A program made the translations under genes and the position numbers. The notes under the pieces were generated by a model. That model was not told the DNA's origin and searched no databases. It saw only the letters and a program-made list of their open reading frames with translations. From Flammulina velutipes (Eukaryota; Basidiomycota; Agaricomycetes; Agaricales; Physalacriaceae), in the NCBI GenBank assembly GCA_011800155.1, contig CM022377.1:1364001-1428000 (forward strand): DNA of 64,000 nucleotides, in the 5' to 3' direction. Below are positions 11,583-21,316 of this stretch, piece by piece. Numbering within the stretch: the stretch's first letter is position 1; each line of letters begins with the position of its first letter.

Positions 11583-13317
11583 TCAAGCTGCGACAGTGGA
11601 CGCAGGTTTCTTCTCATCATCACTAGACGAACTGTGTTGTGATGGTTCTGGGTGTGGGCGATGGTGATGTTGGGGTTCGCGACCTCCAACAGTGAGACCC
11701 ACTCCGTCCTCCCCAGTGATCTCTTGTTCTAGACCAACGTAGTCGTACGCGAACTCTCCCATATCGTATTCGTCCATTCCAACGATCTGCGCCTGCTCTG
11801 ACTCTTCTTCGGTAAGACGCATGCGACAGAATGGGATGAAATGCAGGATCCAAAGGATGATGGTCTGTAAGAGGATCAGTCTCAGACGGGTCTGAAGTAC
11901 AGTAGTCGACTGAACGCACCGTCATAACAAATGAATATGCCATACCAGCGACGGAATCAGCAATCTGATAACCTAGCTGTATGTAGTTGTGGTCAAGCCA
12001 CCCTCCATCAATCACGCTGAATCCGTCGAATGCAGCGACGGACGCTTGCGCGAAAAGTCCAGTCAAAATGTTTCCAACAACACCACCAACGGCATGAGAG
12101 GAGAAGATATCAAGCGTATCATCGTAGCCGCAGAGGAATTTGAGTTGGGTCGCAAAATTGCAGACCGTTCCAGCAAGGACACCAAATAGGACAGCCGCGG
12201 CTAGGAATCTCGGTCAACACGAAGCTAAATGTCTCATGATCAGAAGACTTACGAGCACCGACGAACCCGCTAGCTGGAGTGATTGCTACCAGGCCAGAAA
12301 TCGCACCACTGCAAAATCCAACAGCAGACCACTTCTTCTCCAGACGGTAATCCCAAAGCATCCACGTCAATCCGCCAACACTGGCAGCGAGGTTGGTCAC
12401 GATGCAAGCCTGCGCCGCCCGTAGGTTGGCGCTCAAAGCACTACCGCCGTTAAACCCGAACCACCCAAACCAAAGCAACACTGTGCCGAGAATAACGTAG
12501 CTCGTGTTGTGCGGCTTGTATGACAGGCGCTCCGTTCCCCATCCTTTTCGCTTTCCGAGATAGATGCTGATGGCAAGGGCGGCAGTGCCAGACGAAATGT
12601 GTACAGGTGTTCCACCAGCGAAATCAAGGCCACCCAGAACGAAGGACCAGCCATTTCCGGACCACGTCCAACATGCTATGGGATCGTAGACGAGGGTGGT
12701 CCACATGAAGACGAAGACGGGAACAGGACCGAGACGTCCGCGCTCTGCGAGCGCACCCAGCGCGATCATCGGAGTGATGGCGGCGAACATGAGCTGATAG
12801 ACGCAGAAAACTAGCGCTGGCAACCGTGTGCTTCCCATCGATGGAGCAGCTAACACGTCTTTCAAACCGAAATACTCTGTAGGACGGTTGAGACGCGTTT
12901 GATATAGAATGATGGACTGCTCACTGAGATCGCCAATGAAGGCACTTCCCGTTTCGCTGAACGCCAAAGAGTATCCCCAGAAAAACCACTAGATCGTGTG
13001 AGGATCCGTGTGCTCGCCATACACCAAATATACGCACCTGGAAGGACACCACAGCCAACACCGTCACGCTCAGATATATTTGAGAAAGCGCGTTCTTTCG
13101 ACGGAGCAGTCCGGAGTAGAGAAATCCAAGGCCAGGAATCATGATCCAGACGAGCGCAGTGCAAGTTAGCGTCCAGGCAATGTCGCCGAGGTTGTACACC
13201 GACATCTCTCCCGCCTCATCTGTGACGACCATGTCGCCGGCTGGAGGTAGAATTAGTATGGAGCCACAGAGAATGCAAGTTACAATACGCACATGCATCG
13301 TAAGTAACGTTGACCAT
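11583..13317 (-). CDS. Ammonium transporter (AMT/MEP family)
   Basis: Five exons: 13317-13293, 13240-13038, 12988-12253, 12200-11920 and 11864-11583. They total 1527 bases in frame, giving 508 residues. The product is a plasma-membrane channel for ammonium with about 11 helices. Family sequences are clear: NLGDIAWTLTCTALVWIMIPG, GLLRRKNAL, WFFWGYSLAFS, CWTWSGNGW, GGTPVHISSGTAALA and HAVGGVVGNILTGLFA. The first exon (MVNVTYDA) joins to SGDMVVTDEAGEMS, as in other fungal members, which supports the start. The C-terminal tail is cytosolic and acidic with a His-rich run (HHHRPHPEPSQH). The length is normal for the family. Which subfamily (MEP1/3 or MEP2, the sensor type) cannot be told here. GATA-type motifs upstream suggest nitrogen control. 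Confidence 0.93.
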
Positions 13318-13412
13318 GGTAACGGAAGATAGGCAAGGTGCAGTGCGGGGCAGATGCCCTGTATATAAGTTCTCCAAATTTTTTTGACGTGAATTGATGA
13401 GGTAAGTTGGTT

Positions 13413-13418
13413 CTTATC
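13413..13418 (-). promoter_or_regulatory. Candidate GATA-factor site upstream of ammonium transporter
   Basis: GATAAG on the minus strand, about 96 bases upstream of the transporter start. A further GATAAG lies on the plus strand at 13880-13885. Fungal GATA factors bind HGATAR sites in genes under nitrogen catabolite repression. The link is inferred from motif and gene type only. Confidence 0.35.
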
Positions 13419-14563
13419 GGCCAATAGCAGGGCGGCGGACTCTGTCGGGTGTCAACCTTGGCGGACGTGTCTGGCTAGATTCAGAGCGCCACCGATAACA
13501 GAGGTCTAAGGCGCTTACCCAAATACCCGCTGGTCCTCTGCCAGCTGAAACGTCGACAAGAAATTCTGGCCTATTGGTGATAGTATTAATCTCGGCACCC
13601 ATGAGGATGTGCATCTGCTCGTGCATCAGTTGCACGACAGTATTGAGTTATCAATGGGGCTTTTAGGCCACGCCAAGGCACCCATAGGTCCACATCGATG
13701 GCAACTGAGAACTTGATTGTTTGAATGTCTGAATCGAAGCACCAGTCAAGACGCCGCTGCTGAACCGATGGGGTTGAACCTGGTTGAACATATAAACCTT
13801 CTGTGATCTCGAAGTGCAGGTACCCTTCAACTACATGTAGGGGAGACGAAGCCAGAAATGCCTGCGCCACACTTACGAAGATAAGCGATAATGGATAGGG
13901 TTACAGGTTGACATCGGACGTTGTGTGAGACAGATGTCTTGGGTATTCGTTAGATAACTACAAACCGCAGCAGGACAAAGACATACCATCACAGGACTTC
14001 GGTCTTAAGCTAAATTGTGGCGTATGAATTTATCTGGTAGCTGCAATTGATATCAATGTGCGTTGGCCCCCGAGAAAAGCAATTAGTTGTCAGCAGATAG
14101 TCGTGTATTGCCGAGATGGCGGGAGGTATCCTAACGAGATAAAACTTGAGGAAGGCGCGACCAATCCGCAGGTCGGTCAAGGAAGGTGTCCACATTATCG
14201 TAATTTCAGCATCTCAGCGCTTCTTCGCCTGGGATAAGAATTCATGGGTTCGAGGTCTTTGTTACATGAAGGCTAAACAAGACATCAGTTACGCGGTAAC
14301 GACTCTCGCAGGAGAGGTGACGTACCAACATTACATTCTCCAGCATTCCCCAGCGCAATTCGCCCTACATCCAGCGATAACGATGATTAACAGCCTCCAG
14401 GTAGTGAGCGAATCTCAGCCAAAGCTCTGGTGATGGTCATTCACGAAGAACAAGCCCGGAAACCGCCGGGGTCCGGACATACGTATCGCGGTCACGACAC
14501 AAAATGATGACAACTGCACACAGTCTTTGTAGAGTATACGAAACCAAACACCGTCAGCAACGG
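13419..14563. other. Gap with one weak ORF
   Basis: About 1.1 kb between the transporter promoter and HPNDP copy A. A minus-strand frame at 13586-13870 (starting MAQAFLASSPLHVVEG) looks moderately protein-like but has no recognisable domain and no clear splicing partner. I do not call it a gene. Nothing else is seen. Confidence 0.35.
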
Positions 14564-15102
14564 TCAAAATCTATCTAAATGGATCCATTGAGGGTCGTCG
14601 CTCTTTCCCATGATCCTCATCGCCTCATCAATGTAGCTCCTATCCTCGGCAAGAGCAAGCTCTTCCATCGTCCTATTCGTGGTTATGTATACAGTGAGCA
14701 GCCCCTTCGTCGCCTCCAAGAAATCATCGATTTGGCACTTCTTACTGAGGGCGAGAGATCAACAAATGAAGTACACAATGAGTCTGGACCTCACCTAACC
14801 CATGAATGACGCCACTCACGATACCAGACGTCCCGCATCTTCCTGGAGGCATCTCCGAAATAAGTAATGCCCGTAAGTTCCTCAAAATCTTCTCTGTTGA
14901 ATGTCCAGCCCAGAACGTATACTGGTTGTGGCGGCCGTTCGTGATAATCTCTAAGAGGCGGTGGCGGGTTGAGGGGACGAGTGTACGGATGTCCTCCACG
15001 CGTGATATTTGGATCATTCGGATGCCTGTCTAGCCATCAGGATATGCGAGCGCGTACACGATTTGAACGTGCTACTCACACTCGGGTTACAAAAGCGGAC
15101 AT
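14564..15102 (-). CDS. HPNDP-family small protein, copy A (unknown function)
   Basis: Three exons: 15102-15080, 15025-14795 and 14744-14564, with introns of 54 and 50 bases. The total is 435 bases, 144 residues. I do not recognise the family. It starts MSAFVTRVHPNDPNITRGGH, followed by a Pro-rich segment, then VYVLGWTFNREDFEELTGI, YFGDAS and VWYREWRHSW. The last exon begins KKCQIDDFLEATKGLL and ends DDPQWIHLDRF. Copy C at 42.4 kb has the same exon count, the same 23-base first exon, the same intron phases and an almost identical last segment (SDDPQW-HxDRF). This strongly supports a real gene. It has no signal peptide or membrane helix. A decayed copy B lies just upstream on the same strand. 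Confidence 0.75.
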
Positions 15103-15274
15103 GATTATGGGAGTCACGGTCGTGGTGATGGTGTGAGTTTACAATTAGCTAACCAGAGATGAACAATATGCAGTTTGGCGCAGTGGTGGAAATCAATGGG
15201 ACAGCCACGCGCATTGTTGTCAGATTGCGCCCTCTGTACCGAGTCAGTGCTCACTATGTACTACGCGAGCACCA

Positions 15275-15679
15275 GAACTCAGCAGTCGCGTGAGGCGGTT
15301 AAGATGTTTGCAAAATCTCTCGAAATTGATACACTCGTCGGCATGGAGTCTATAGGTATAAAGTTGATTTCGTGTTTCTTACTGAGGACGGTAGAACAGG
15401 AAGATTTTGAAGACACCCATGGCCACGATCTACGCCACTGATCATACCAGTCATTCCGTACTTTCAAATTGGCATTGCCAAAATTGTTAATGCCTGTTAG
15501 ATTTAGAAGATTCTCTCCTGTTAACATCCAGTCCAGGATACTTATAGTGTGGTTGTGGCGAGGAATAGGTGGATGGATGAACCCACGAGTGATGTAGGAT
15601 TGCTCGGAAGCATATCCAGATATTAGTACGGCGACGCAAACATACTGAGACTTACACGCGTTCTGTGAAGGCAGCCATG
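15275..15679 (-). pseudogene. HPNDP-family copy B, decayed
   Basis: The third family member in the window, lying upstream of copy A. The 23-base first exon survives (MAAFTERV then a GTAAGT donor). The expected CAG acceptor is missing, and a single-base deletion before ATCACTCGTGGG breaks the frame. Beyond the break the family pattern is visible: ILDWMLTGENLLNLTGI, NNFGNANLK and NDWYDQWRRSW. The second intron has lost its GTGAG-type donor (GTGTCT). The last exon starts KKHEINF but diverges and meets an early stop. Without the break the product would resemble copies A and C. I call it a pseudogene with fair confidence; a shortened functional product cannot be excluded. Confidence 0.65.
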
Positions 15680-15901
15680 GTTGTAAAGATTAATAAATTG
15701 AATTATAGTACGCCCGAGGCACGTGTTACACGAAGGTCAGAGAATTCATCCTAGCCTAGCTTGCATTTCAGCTTTGAGATTTTTCTGTGGGAAAGGATGG
15801 AGCACCGCTGGAAGTGAAGTTTGACTTGGCGGAATTTGTACCAATGGAATGCTACGCCACACGACGCCACGTGTGATCACTTGCCCTTGGCTCTGACCAT
15901 C

Positions 15902-16652
15902 ATGACTGGCTCAACATCGACTAGCCCCGATGTCAAACTTCTACGCAGATTAGTGAAACAGATTGACGGAGGACACTACGAAGCAGCGCGGCGAACATGT
16001 ACAAAACGTGTGGTCCTTTTCATTCATTTGCTATCACTTCGTGTATTAATTCCCCATAGAGCCCTCTGATCCCGAAATCGCTAATGTACGAACGTGGTTG
16101 AGCATCCAGCTCGAAGATTACTCCTCACTAAACTTGGATGAACTTTCGTCGTTCGAGCGTGCGTACGTCAACTATCGTCTGGGGAAACCAGTGTCCGTCG
16201 ATGGCTCCGAGGGTCGAGGAGCGATGCATCTTCAAGCTCAAGTTGCGTACAGACAAGGGGAATATTCCAAAGCATGCGAACTGTACGGATCCCTGCTCGA
16301 TGAATGCGAGGGTGAAGAAGCCGAGGACGTGGCTACGAACCTGCGGGCAGCGGAGATGGGACGTGACTGGGTGCCGCCCTCGGTTGATGTGCGGTGGGAT
16401 AGTGCACCGCCAACCCTGCCCACTATAGGGAACGTGGCTCAGGTTTCGACAGCGACGAGCACTGCGCGTAAAGTTCGCAAGGACGAAGGCGATCCGGAAC
16501 GATGGCTGAAGAAGACGGAACGCAGTGGGTATGTGAGCAAAAGCAGAGGCAGGGGTCGATACGGAGGTGGTGCGACCCAGGGAGCTAGTTTAGTTGATGA
16601 AAAGGAGAAGGGTGGCAAAAGCAATGTGAAAAGCGGCAAGAAGAAACGGTAG
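15902..16652 (+). CDS. Short SRP72-like protein (signal recognition particle subunit, central repeats missing)
   Basis: Two exons, 15902-16007 and 16060-16652, total 699 bases, 232 residues. The N-terminus (RLVKQIDGGHYEAARRTCTK) and the following TPR-like segment (LSSFERAYVNYRLGKP, QVAYRQGEYSKACELYGSLL) resemble the start of SRP72. The C-terminus is the SRP72 RNA-binding tail: DPERWLKKTERSGY, then a Gly/Arg-rich and Lys-rich end. SRP72 binds SRP68 and 7SL RNA in the cytosolic particle that targets proteins to the ER. Fungal SRP72 is usually about 600-700 residues, so most TPRs and the linker are absent. The frame is intact and splicing is normal. It may be a truncated duplicate kept as a gene, or a lineage form; a full-length copy would be expected elsewhere in the genome. 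Confidence 0.65.
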
Positions 16653-16997
16653 AAGTACGTGTCATCTCACGTCCTGGTCCATCGAAAGCGTCTTACGTCT
16701 TTCAGGCCCTCAGCATTAGCTTTATGCCTCGTTTCGAGATTGTGAATTATCGAAATGATAACGGACCCCCTCTTCAACCGCAACTTCTTCCTGTCGAAAC
16801 TTCACAAGCGTTGTGTCGCGCTGGATTGGCATGTCTTTGTCGTGTATAGAACCTACCTAGGACTCGCCGCCTCGTTCATTCATTGTGTCACGAGTTCCCT
16901 TTGGCAGCTAGGCCCCTAGTCAAACCGCGTGTCCAACCACTACTTAAGAATTGACCATTCTCATGAAGCCACTATCACTCACACTTGCTTTCTCAAG
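16653..16997. other. Intergenic, nothing recognisable
   Basis: About 345 bases holding the 3' end of the SRP72-like gene and the promoter of the phosphatase-like gene. No feature is seen. Confidence 0.45.
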
Positions 16998-18768
16998 ATG
17001 AGTACCAACGTCCTCGGTGTCATCGTTATCACTCGCAATGGGGACCGTGTCAGCTACTATCAGGATCCCTCCAACTATCAGTATACGCCCACCGAGACGA
17101 CACCTCTAGGCGAGGTAAATATTATCCCATGTCTTTGATGTCGCTCTGGCATGACCGTTCCGTAATATTAGGTCCAATCGCACGCCCTCGGTGCCCTTCT
17201 ACGCGATACATACCTCGCACCGTCCTCCGCATCGTATATCGCGGGTATGTCAGCGGATGTTGTCGACAACAAGGAGGTCAAAGTCTACTCGAAGGCTGGG
17301 GGTGAGGGCACAGTGGTTTTTGACTCAGTGATTGCGCTCCTCCAAGGACTGTTCCCACCGACATCCAAGAATCGCGTCAAGCTCGCAGACGGAAGCGAGG
17401 TCATTGCCCCTCTTGGCGGGTATCAGTACGTTCCAGGTAAGTTGTTTTGGCTCGAATATGTTTACAGTATGTTGACGGTATACACCAGTGGAGACTGTGG
17501 AACCGGTGAACGACAGGCGGCTGGAGAGTTGGACGAAATGCCCTGCATTCGAGAAACACGTCAAGGCGATTGTGAATTCCGACGAGTTCAAGGAGAAGGA
17601 GAAGAAGGCGAAGCCCTTCTTCGATGCCGTGAAAGACTACGTCTTTGGCAGGGAGTTGAGTCTGAAGAATATCGTGAGTCTTTGACGTCCAACTATTCAC
17701 TCAATGCTTACGATCTTTCAGTGGAACGTGAGTCAGCAACTACAGGACTACTTCCGTCGATCCTAACCTTTCTTGACAGCTCTACGACTTCGTTGGCACT
17801 CAACTGACTTACAATGCGACATACGCATACCGCTTGCCACCAAGTTTGGCTGAAACTAGCCGTCATCTCGCCAACTGGCACGAAGACACCGTCTTCAGCG
17901 ATACAAAGATCGACGGTATTGGAAACGGTAAGCGCATTCCCATTGTGGAACGCATGTTTCTAAATATCAATAGTGGCTGGACGTACACTACTCCGCCCAA
18001 TTCTGAGAAACCTCGAGCGAATCGCGTTCAACGATGACCCTCTTCAATTCATGCTCATCGAGACCACCTACCAGCCGTTTATCAGCTTGTTCCACATGAC
18101 GAATGGGACAACGGACAAGGGCAAGCTCCTTGAAGGGATTCGTGAGTTCCTGCGTGTCAATCTACATGTTCCAAATTGACATCTGTGCAGCGGATTTCGC
18201 ATCTGCGCTAGCCATCGAGCTGCGCCGTGGTTCCCCTCCTGACCTTCGCGACTTCCTTCGCTTCAAGTTCCGCAATGGCACACATGGGGACTTTGAGACT
18301 CTGCACGTTCTCGGGCACAAGAGTGACATTCCGCTCACGGAGTTCATCTACAAGACTCAGGTTTGTGATCTGGTCCTGGTATCTTTCATAATACTCAATG
18401 ATTGCGCAGAATGCCCAAATCATGAACAACAAGCACTGGAAAGAAGTGTGCGGTACCAAGAGCACTTTTGTTGCGGCTGCAGAGGAGACTGTCCTTGACG
18501 CTGGGATAGGCGGATTCTTGGGGGCGCTCTTGGCACTGTTCTTGTTTGTCGGGATGCTCGCTATTGGGAAGAGAGTCAGGAAAAGGCGTGCGCAGAAGAA
18601 GGTGCAGCTGATTGGAGAAGAGGTGAGCGATTACGGTTCGATTTATGCCTATGGGTTTCCCACTCGAGGCACGGAGGTGAAGTGATGTATGCTGACGATG
18701 CCTGGAAGCAGACACTTCTCGCGCCGGTCGCAGGATACAGTGCTGCCGAGAAGGTGCGTTATGTTTGA
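16998..18768 (+). CDS. Membrane-anchored histidine-acid-phosphatase-like protein with RNGDR in place of RHGxR
   Basis: Nine exons fit in phase: 16998-17114, 17172-17436, 17489-17673, 17722-17727, 17780-17927, 17974-18141, 18191-18360, 18410-18622 and 18712-18768. Early sequence VLGVIVITRNGDRVSYYQDP matches histidine-phosphatase (phosphoglycerate-mutase-like) enzymes of basidiomycetes. There the catalytic motif is normally RHGDR; here residue 14 is Asn (codon AAT). The C-terminal region has one membrane helix (GGFLGALLALFLFVGMLAIG) followed by a basic cytosolic tail. The bulk would therefore lie outside the cytosol, although no clear signal peptide is visible. Exon 4 is only 6 bases (Trp-Asn). 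The family hydrolyses phosphate monoesters through a phospho-His. With the His lost, normal catalysis is unlikely, so this may be a pseudoenzyme. Confidence 0.78.
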
Positions 18769-19051
18769 GGAAGCGTCGAGCGTTGCTAGGATGTGATTTG
18801 TTGTACTCTTTACTGTATTCTTGACATTCGTATACACGTTCTACTCAGGACAACATCTGTATGTATATGGGGTTGCATTTTCAAATTTGAATCGTGCATG
18901 ACCTTTTTCCAATTTGGGCGATCATACATCTTGAGCTTGTGTTTCCTTACGTCCATGGTCGCGTTCTAGGACTCCGTTCGCCCTCGTTTTACCTGGATAC
19001 GCCGACTATCTGCTTCATCTAGTCACCAACGGCTCATCCGGAGACAGTTCT
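18769..19051. other. Intergenic, nothing recognisable
   Basis: A short gap between the phosphatase-like and F-box-like genes on the same strand. No motif stands out. Confidence 0.4.
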
Positions 19052-20170
19052 GTGCATCGGGTGGCGGTACTACGCGTACCTGAAAATACTGCCGTACGCC
19101 AACCTCTCTTCTACTTCCATGCCACCATGCTACCCCCAGAGCTTACGGATCTCATCATCGACTTTGTGTCCCCCTGCGTATCCTCCCTCAAAGTCTGCTC
19201 GTTGGTATGCCGTACGTTCCGAGGCAGAGCAGCATACCACCTCTTCGCGGCCTTGACATTCCACGACGATGCATTCGAGCGGTTCCTCCAAGTACAAGCC
19301 CCCACCCCACGCACCATAACACTGCACAACTTCCTCCGCATAAATGGTTCCCAACAGGGCGGGCGACGCCTAACAGGCGTTCGGGAACTCCGGCTGGAGG
19401 ATACAGGCTGGCTGGGGGATGCCAAGCCTCCTGGGGGCGTACGGACGCTGTCAATCGGAAACTGCGTGTTCTTTGACTATGCGGCGATATGTGCATTTCT
19501 TGGGGAGCTGGCGGATACGCTCAAGGTGGTGAAGCTGGACCACGTGCGTGTGTCATGTGTGGCGTCGACGAATAGCGTGCGATTGCCTCTCCGCCTCGGG
19601 ATGCTGGAGGAGCTGGAGCTGGGTAGACACGTGCTTGGACTTGGACGTGATTTGTTTGTGGAAACGCTTGCCAATGGAGGGCCAGTGCCATTTTCGCTGG
19701 CACGCCTAAGGGTGCTTTGCATTCACGATCATACAGTGTCTGTGTCTACTCTTCGTCGTCTTATTACCTGTACGCGAGGTTCTTTGGAGGTGCTCAGGCT
19801 GCATCTCCCGAGTATATGTAAGTCTCCCTTTGTATGTGCCGCTATGGCTGACCATAGATTTCCAGACGTGGCAACCGAGTCCGAGAAGGATACATTCATC
19901 CTACTGGGTCACTTGCACGAATTAGAGATTCACATTCGAGGAGATTCCCCTTGGTGGACGACGTTGTTTACGGACGTGCGCGCCCTCCGCCGGTTTCGGG
20001 TTACGTTCGAGGAGGACACCATAGACCTACTGTTGGTTCTCACAAGACTATTCGACACTCTATCTATAAGCAACCTGCCCACATCAGCCATTATAGAGAT
20101 TCAAGGACCAGCGTCCAAGGTCATGGCGTTGTATCCGTCTTGCATGAAGAACACGGTAACGATACTCTGA
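19052..20170 (+). CDS. F-box-like protein
   Basis: An uninterrupted frame of 372 codons. The likelier start is the Met at 19127, because MLPPELTDLIIDFVSP at that point is the standard opening of mushroom F-box-like proteins. The frame then gives 347 residues. After it comes LKVCSLVCRTFRGRAAYHLF, the rest of an F-box-like helix set. A leucine-rich region follows (VRELRLED, TLSIGNCVFF, LKVVKLDHV, LEELELG, LEVLRLHLPSI), resembling irregular LRRs. F-box proteins dock substrates onto SCF ubiquitin ligases through Skp1. Agaricomycetes carry very many of them, and the target is unknown. A small intron inside the long frame cannot be excluded. Confidence 0.7.
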   Translation: MHRVAVLRVPENTAVRQPLFYFHATMLPPELTDLIIDFVSPCVSSLKVCSLVCRTFRGRAAYHLFAALTFHDDAFERFLQVQAPTPRTITLHNFLRINGSQQGGRRLTGVRELRLEDTGWLGDAKPPGGVRTLSIGNCVFFDYAAICAFLGELADTLKVVKLDHVRVSCVASTNSVRLPLRLGMLEELELGRHVLGLGRDLFVETLANGGPVPFSLARLRVLCIHDHTVSVSTLRRLITCTRGSLEVLRLHLPSICKSPFVCAAMADHRFPDVATESEKDTFILLGHLHELEIHIRGDSPWWTTLFTDVRALRRFRVTFEEDTIDLLLVLTRLFDTLSISNLPTSAIIEIQGPASKVMALYPSCMKNTVTIL

Positions 20171-20258
20171 TGTATACCTCAGTATTGTGTTTTGTATGTA
20201 GGAAATACCATTCAGTGGAACAAAAAAAACATATACATGGATGAATGAGAGTCAAAAC

Positions 20259-21076
20259 TTAGTATTCCACCTCATCGTCGTCAGCATGCATCGGCTCGTC
20301 CGTTTTCTCGGCTGGGGGCTCTGGTGCGAGAGGTTGTGGCGTAGGCGCCGGGGGTTCAGACGGCTGCCTTTCAACGGGTGCATCGTCCATCTTCGGGTCA
20401 TCCACAGGCTCCTCGTCGTCCTTCTTTCCATTCTCGTCGTTGCCGTTGTTATTGTTGTCCATATCAACATCCATCGACTCCTTCTCCTCGTCGCCCTCAC
20501 TCACCTTCTTCCTCAGCTCTTTGATCTCCCGAATGCCCACTTCCTTCTGCGCCCTAAACGCCTCCCATTCATCCTCCGCAACAGCCTTAGCCTTGGCCCG
20601 TCGTCTTTCCAACACCTCTTCCTGCTCGGGTAAAAGCACTTTGGGCAGGTAATACACCGGCGGCGGGTGTCCGCGCTTCACATTCAGCTCCTCCCCAGCA
20701 GTGCATAGGAATTCAGCTAGGAGCGGTATCCGTTTGCGCCTCAGCTTGGCTACGCTGTCTCGCACGCCCCATTCTTCCTCCCGCCGTAAAGCAGTCACTT
20801 TCGACCGCCTGGCGTCCTCTTTTCGTTGGACTGTTGCAGTTTCGTTTCGGAGTTTCGACGCTAGCCGAGTTTCGAGCTGTTGTCGCTTTTTGGCCGCGTC
20901 GGACGCGCGGTGCAGTTTGTCTTCGTGCGACGCTTTTTGGAGTGTACCTAGCACAAGCCCGAATACCTTGCGGTCTAGGCGCGGTCTCGTCTTCTTTGGT
21001 GGTCTGCATTAATCGTTAGAAAGCACTGGCTTGCATGATTAGAGACGTACTCTTCAGTAGCTGCAGATTCAGACAT
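20259..21076 (-). CDS. Pinin/SDK/MemA-domain protein
   Basis: Two exons, 21076-21051 and 21003-20259, give 256 residues. The first exon (MSESAATEE) joins to PPKKTRPRLDRKVFGLVLGTL and LQKASHEDKLH, which is the pinin domain. A long charged coiled-coil-like helix follows (KKRQQLETRLASKLRNET, ALRREEEWGVRDSVAKLRRK). Then LLAEFLCTAGEELNVKRGHP and PVYYLPKVLLPEQ match the pinin core. The tail is acidic and Pro-rich, ending MHADDDEVEY. Pinin homologues act in the nucleus with the exon-junction/splicing machinery. The length is shorter than animal pinin but usual for fungi. The start is fixed by the in-phase 5' exon. A telo-box-like motif sits just upstream. Confidence 0.85.
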
Positions 21077-21099
21077 GGTGGAAGGAAAGCAATCAATGC

Positions 21100-21113
21100 A
21101 ACCCTAACCCTAA
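21100..21113 (-). promoter_or_regulatory. Telo-box-like motif in pinin promoter
   Basis: Sense-strand TTAGGGTTAGGGTT, two telomere-type units, 24-37 bases upstream of the pinin-like start codon. Telomere-like boxes occur in promoters of growth and RNA-processing genes in several eukaryotes. Use as a binding site here is an inference. It is probably in the promoter or 5' UTR. Confidence 0.35.
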
Positions 21114-21316
21114 GAGGACGTGCATTCAAATGGTAGCTCAGCGCCAGCGCCAGCCTGAAAGCGAATGTCATTCGTAGCCGTGTATCCTAATTCATGTCGT
21201 GTCTCTAAAATACATACGTGGTAGGTAAGTACATTGTTGAAATGCGTTTGCTATAGCTATGTGCCCAGAGGAAGTGGAGAAAAACGTATAAGTATACAAA
21301 CCTTCATGATCATGCT

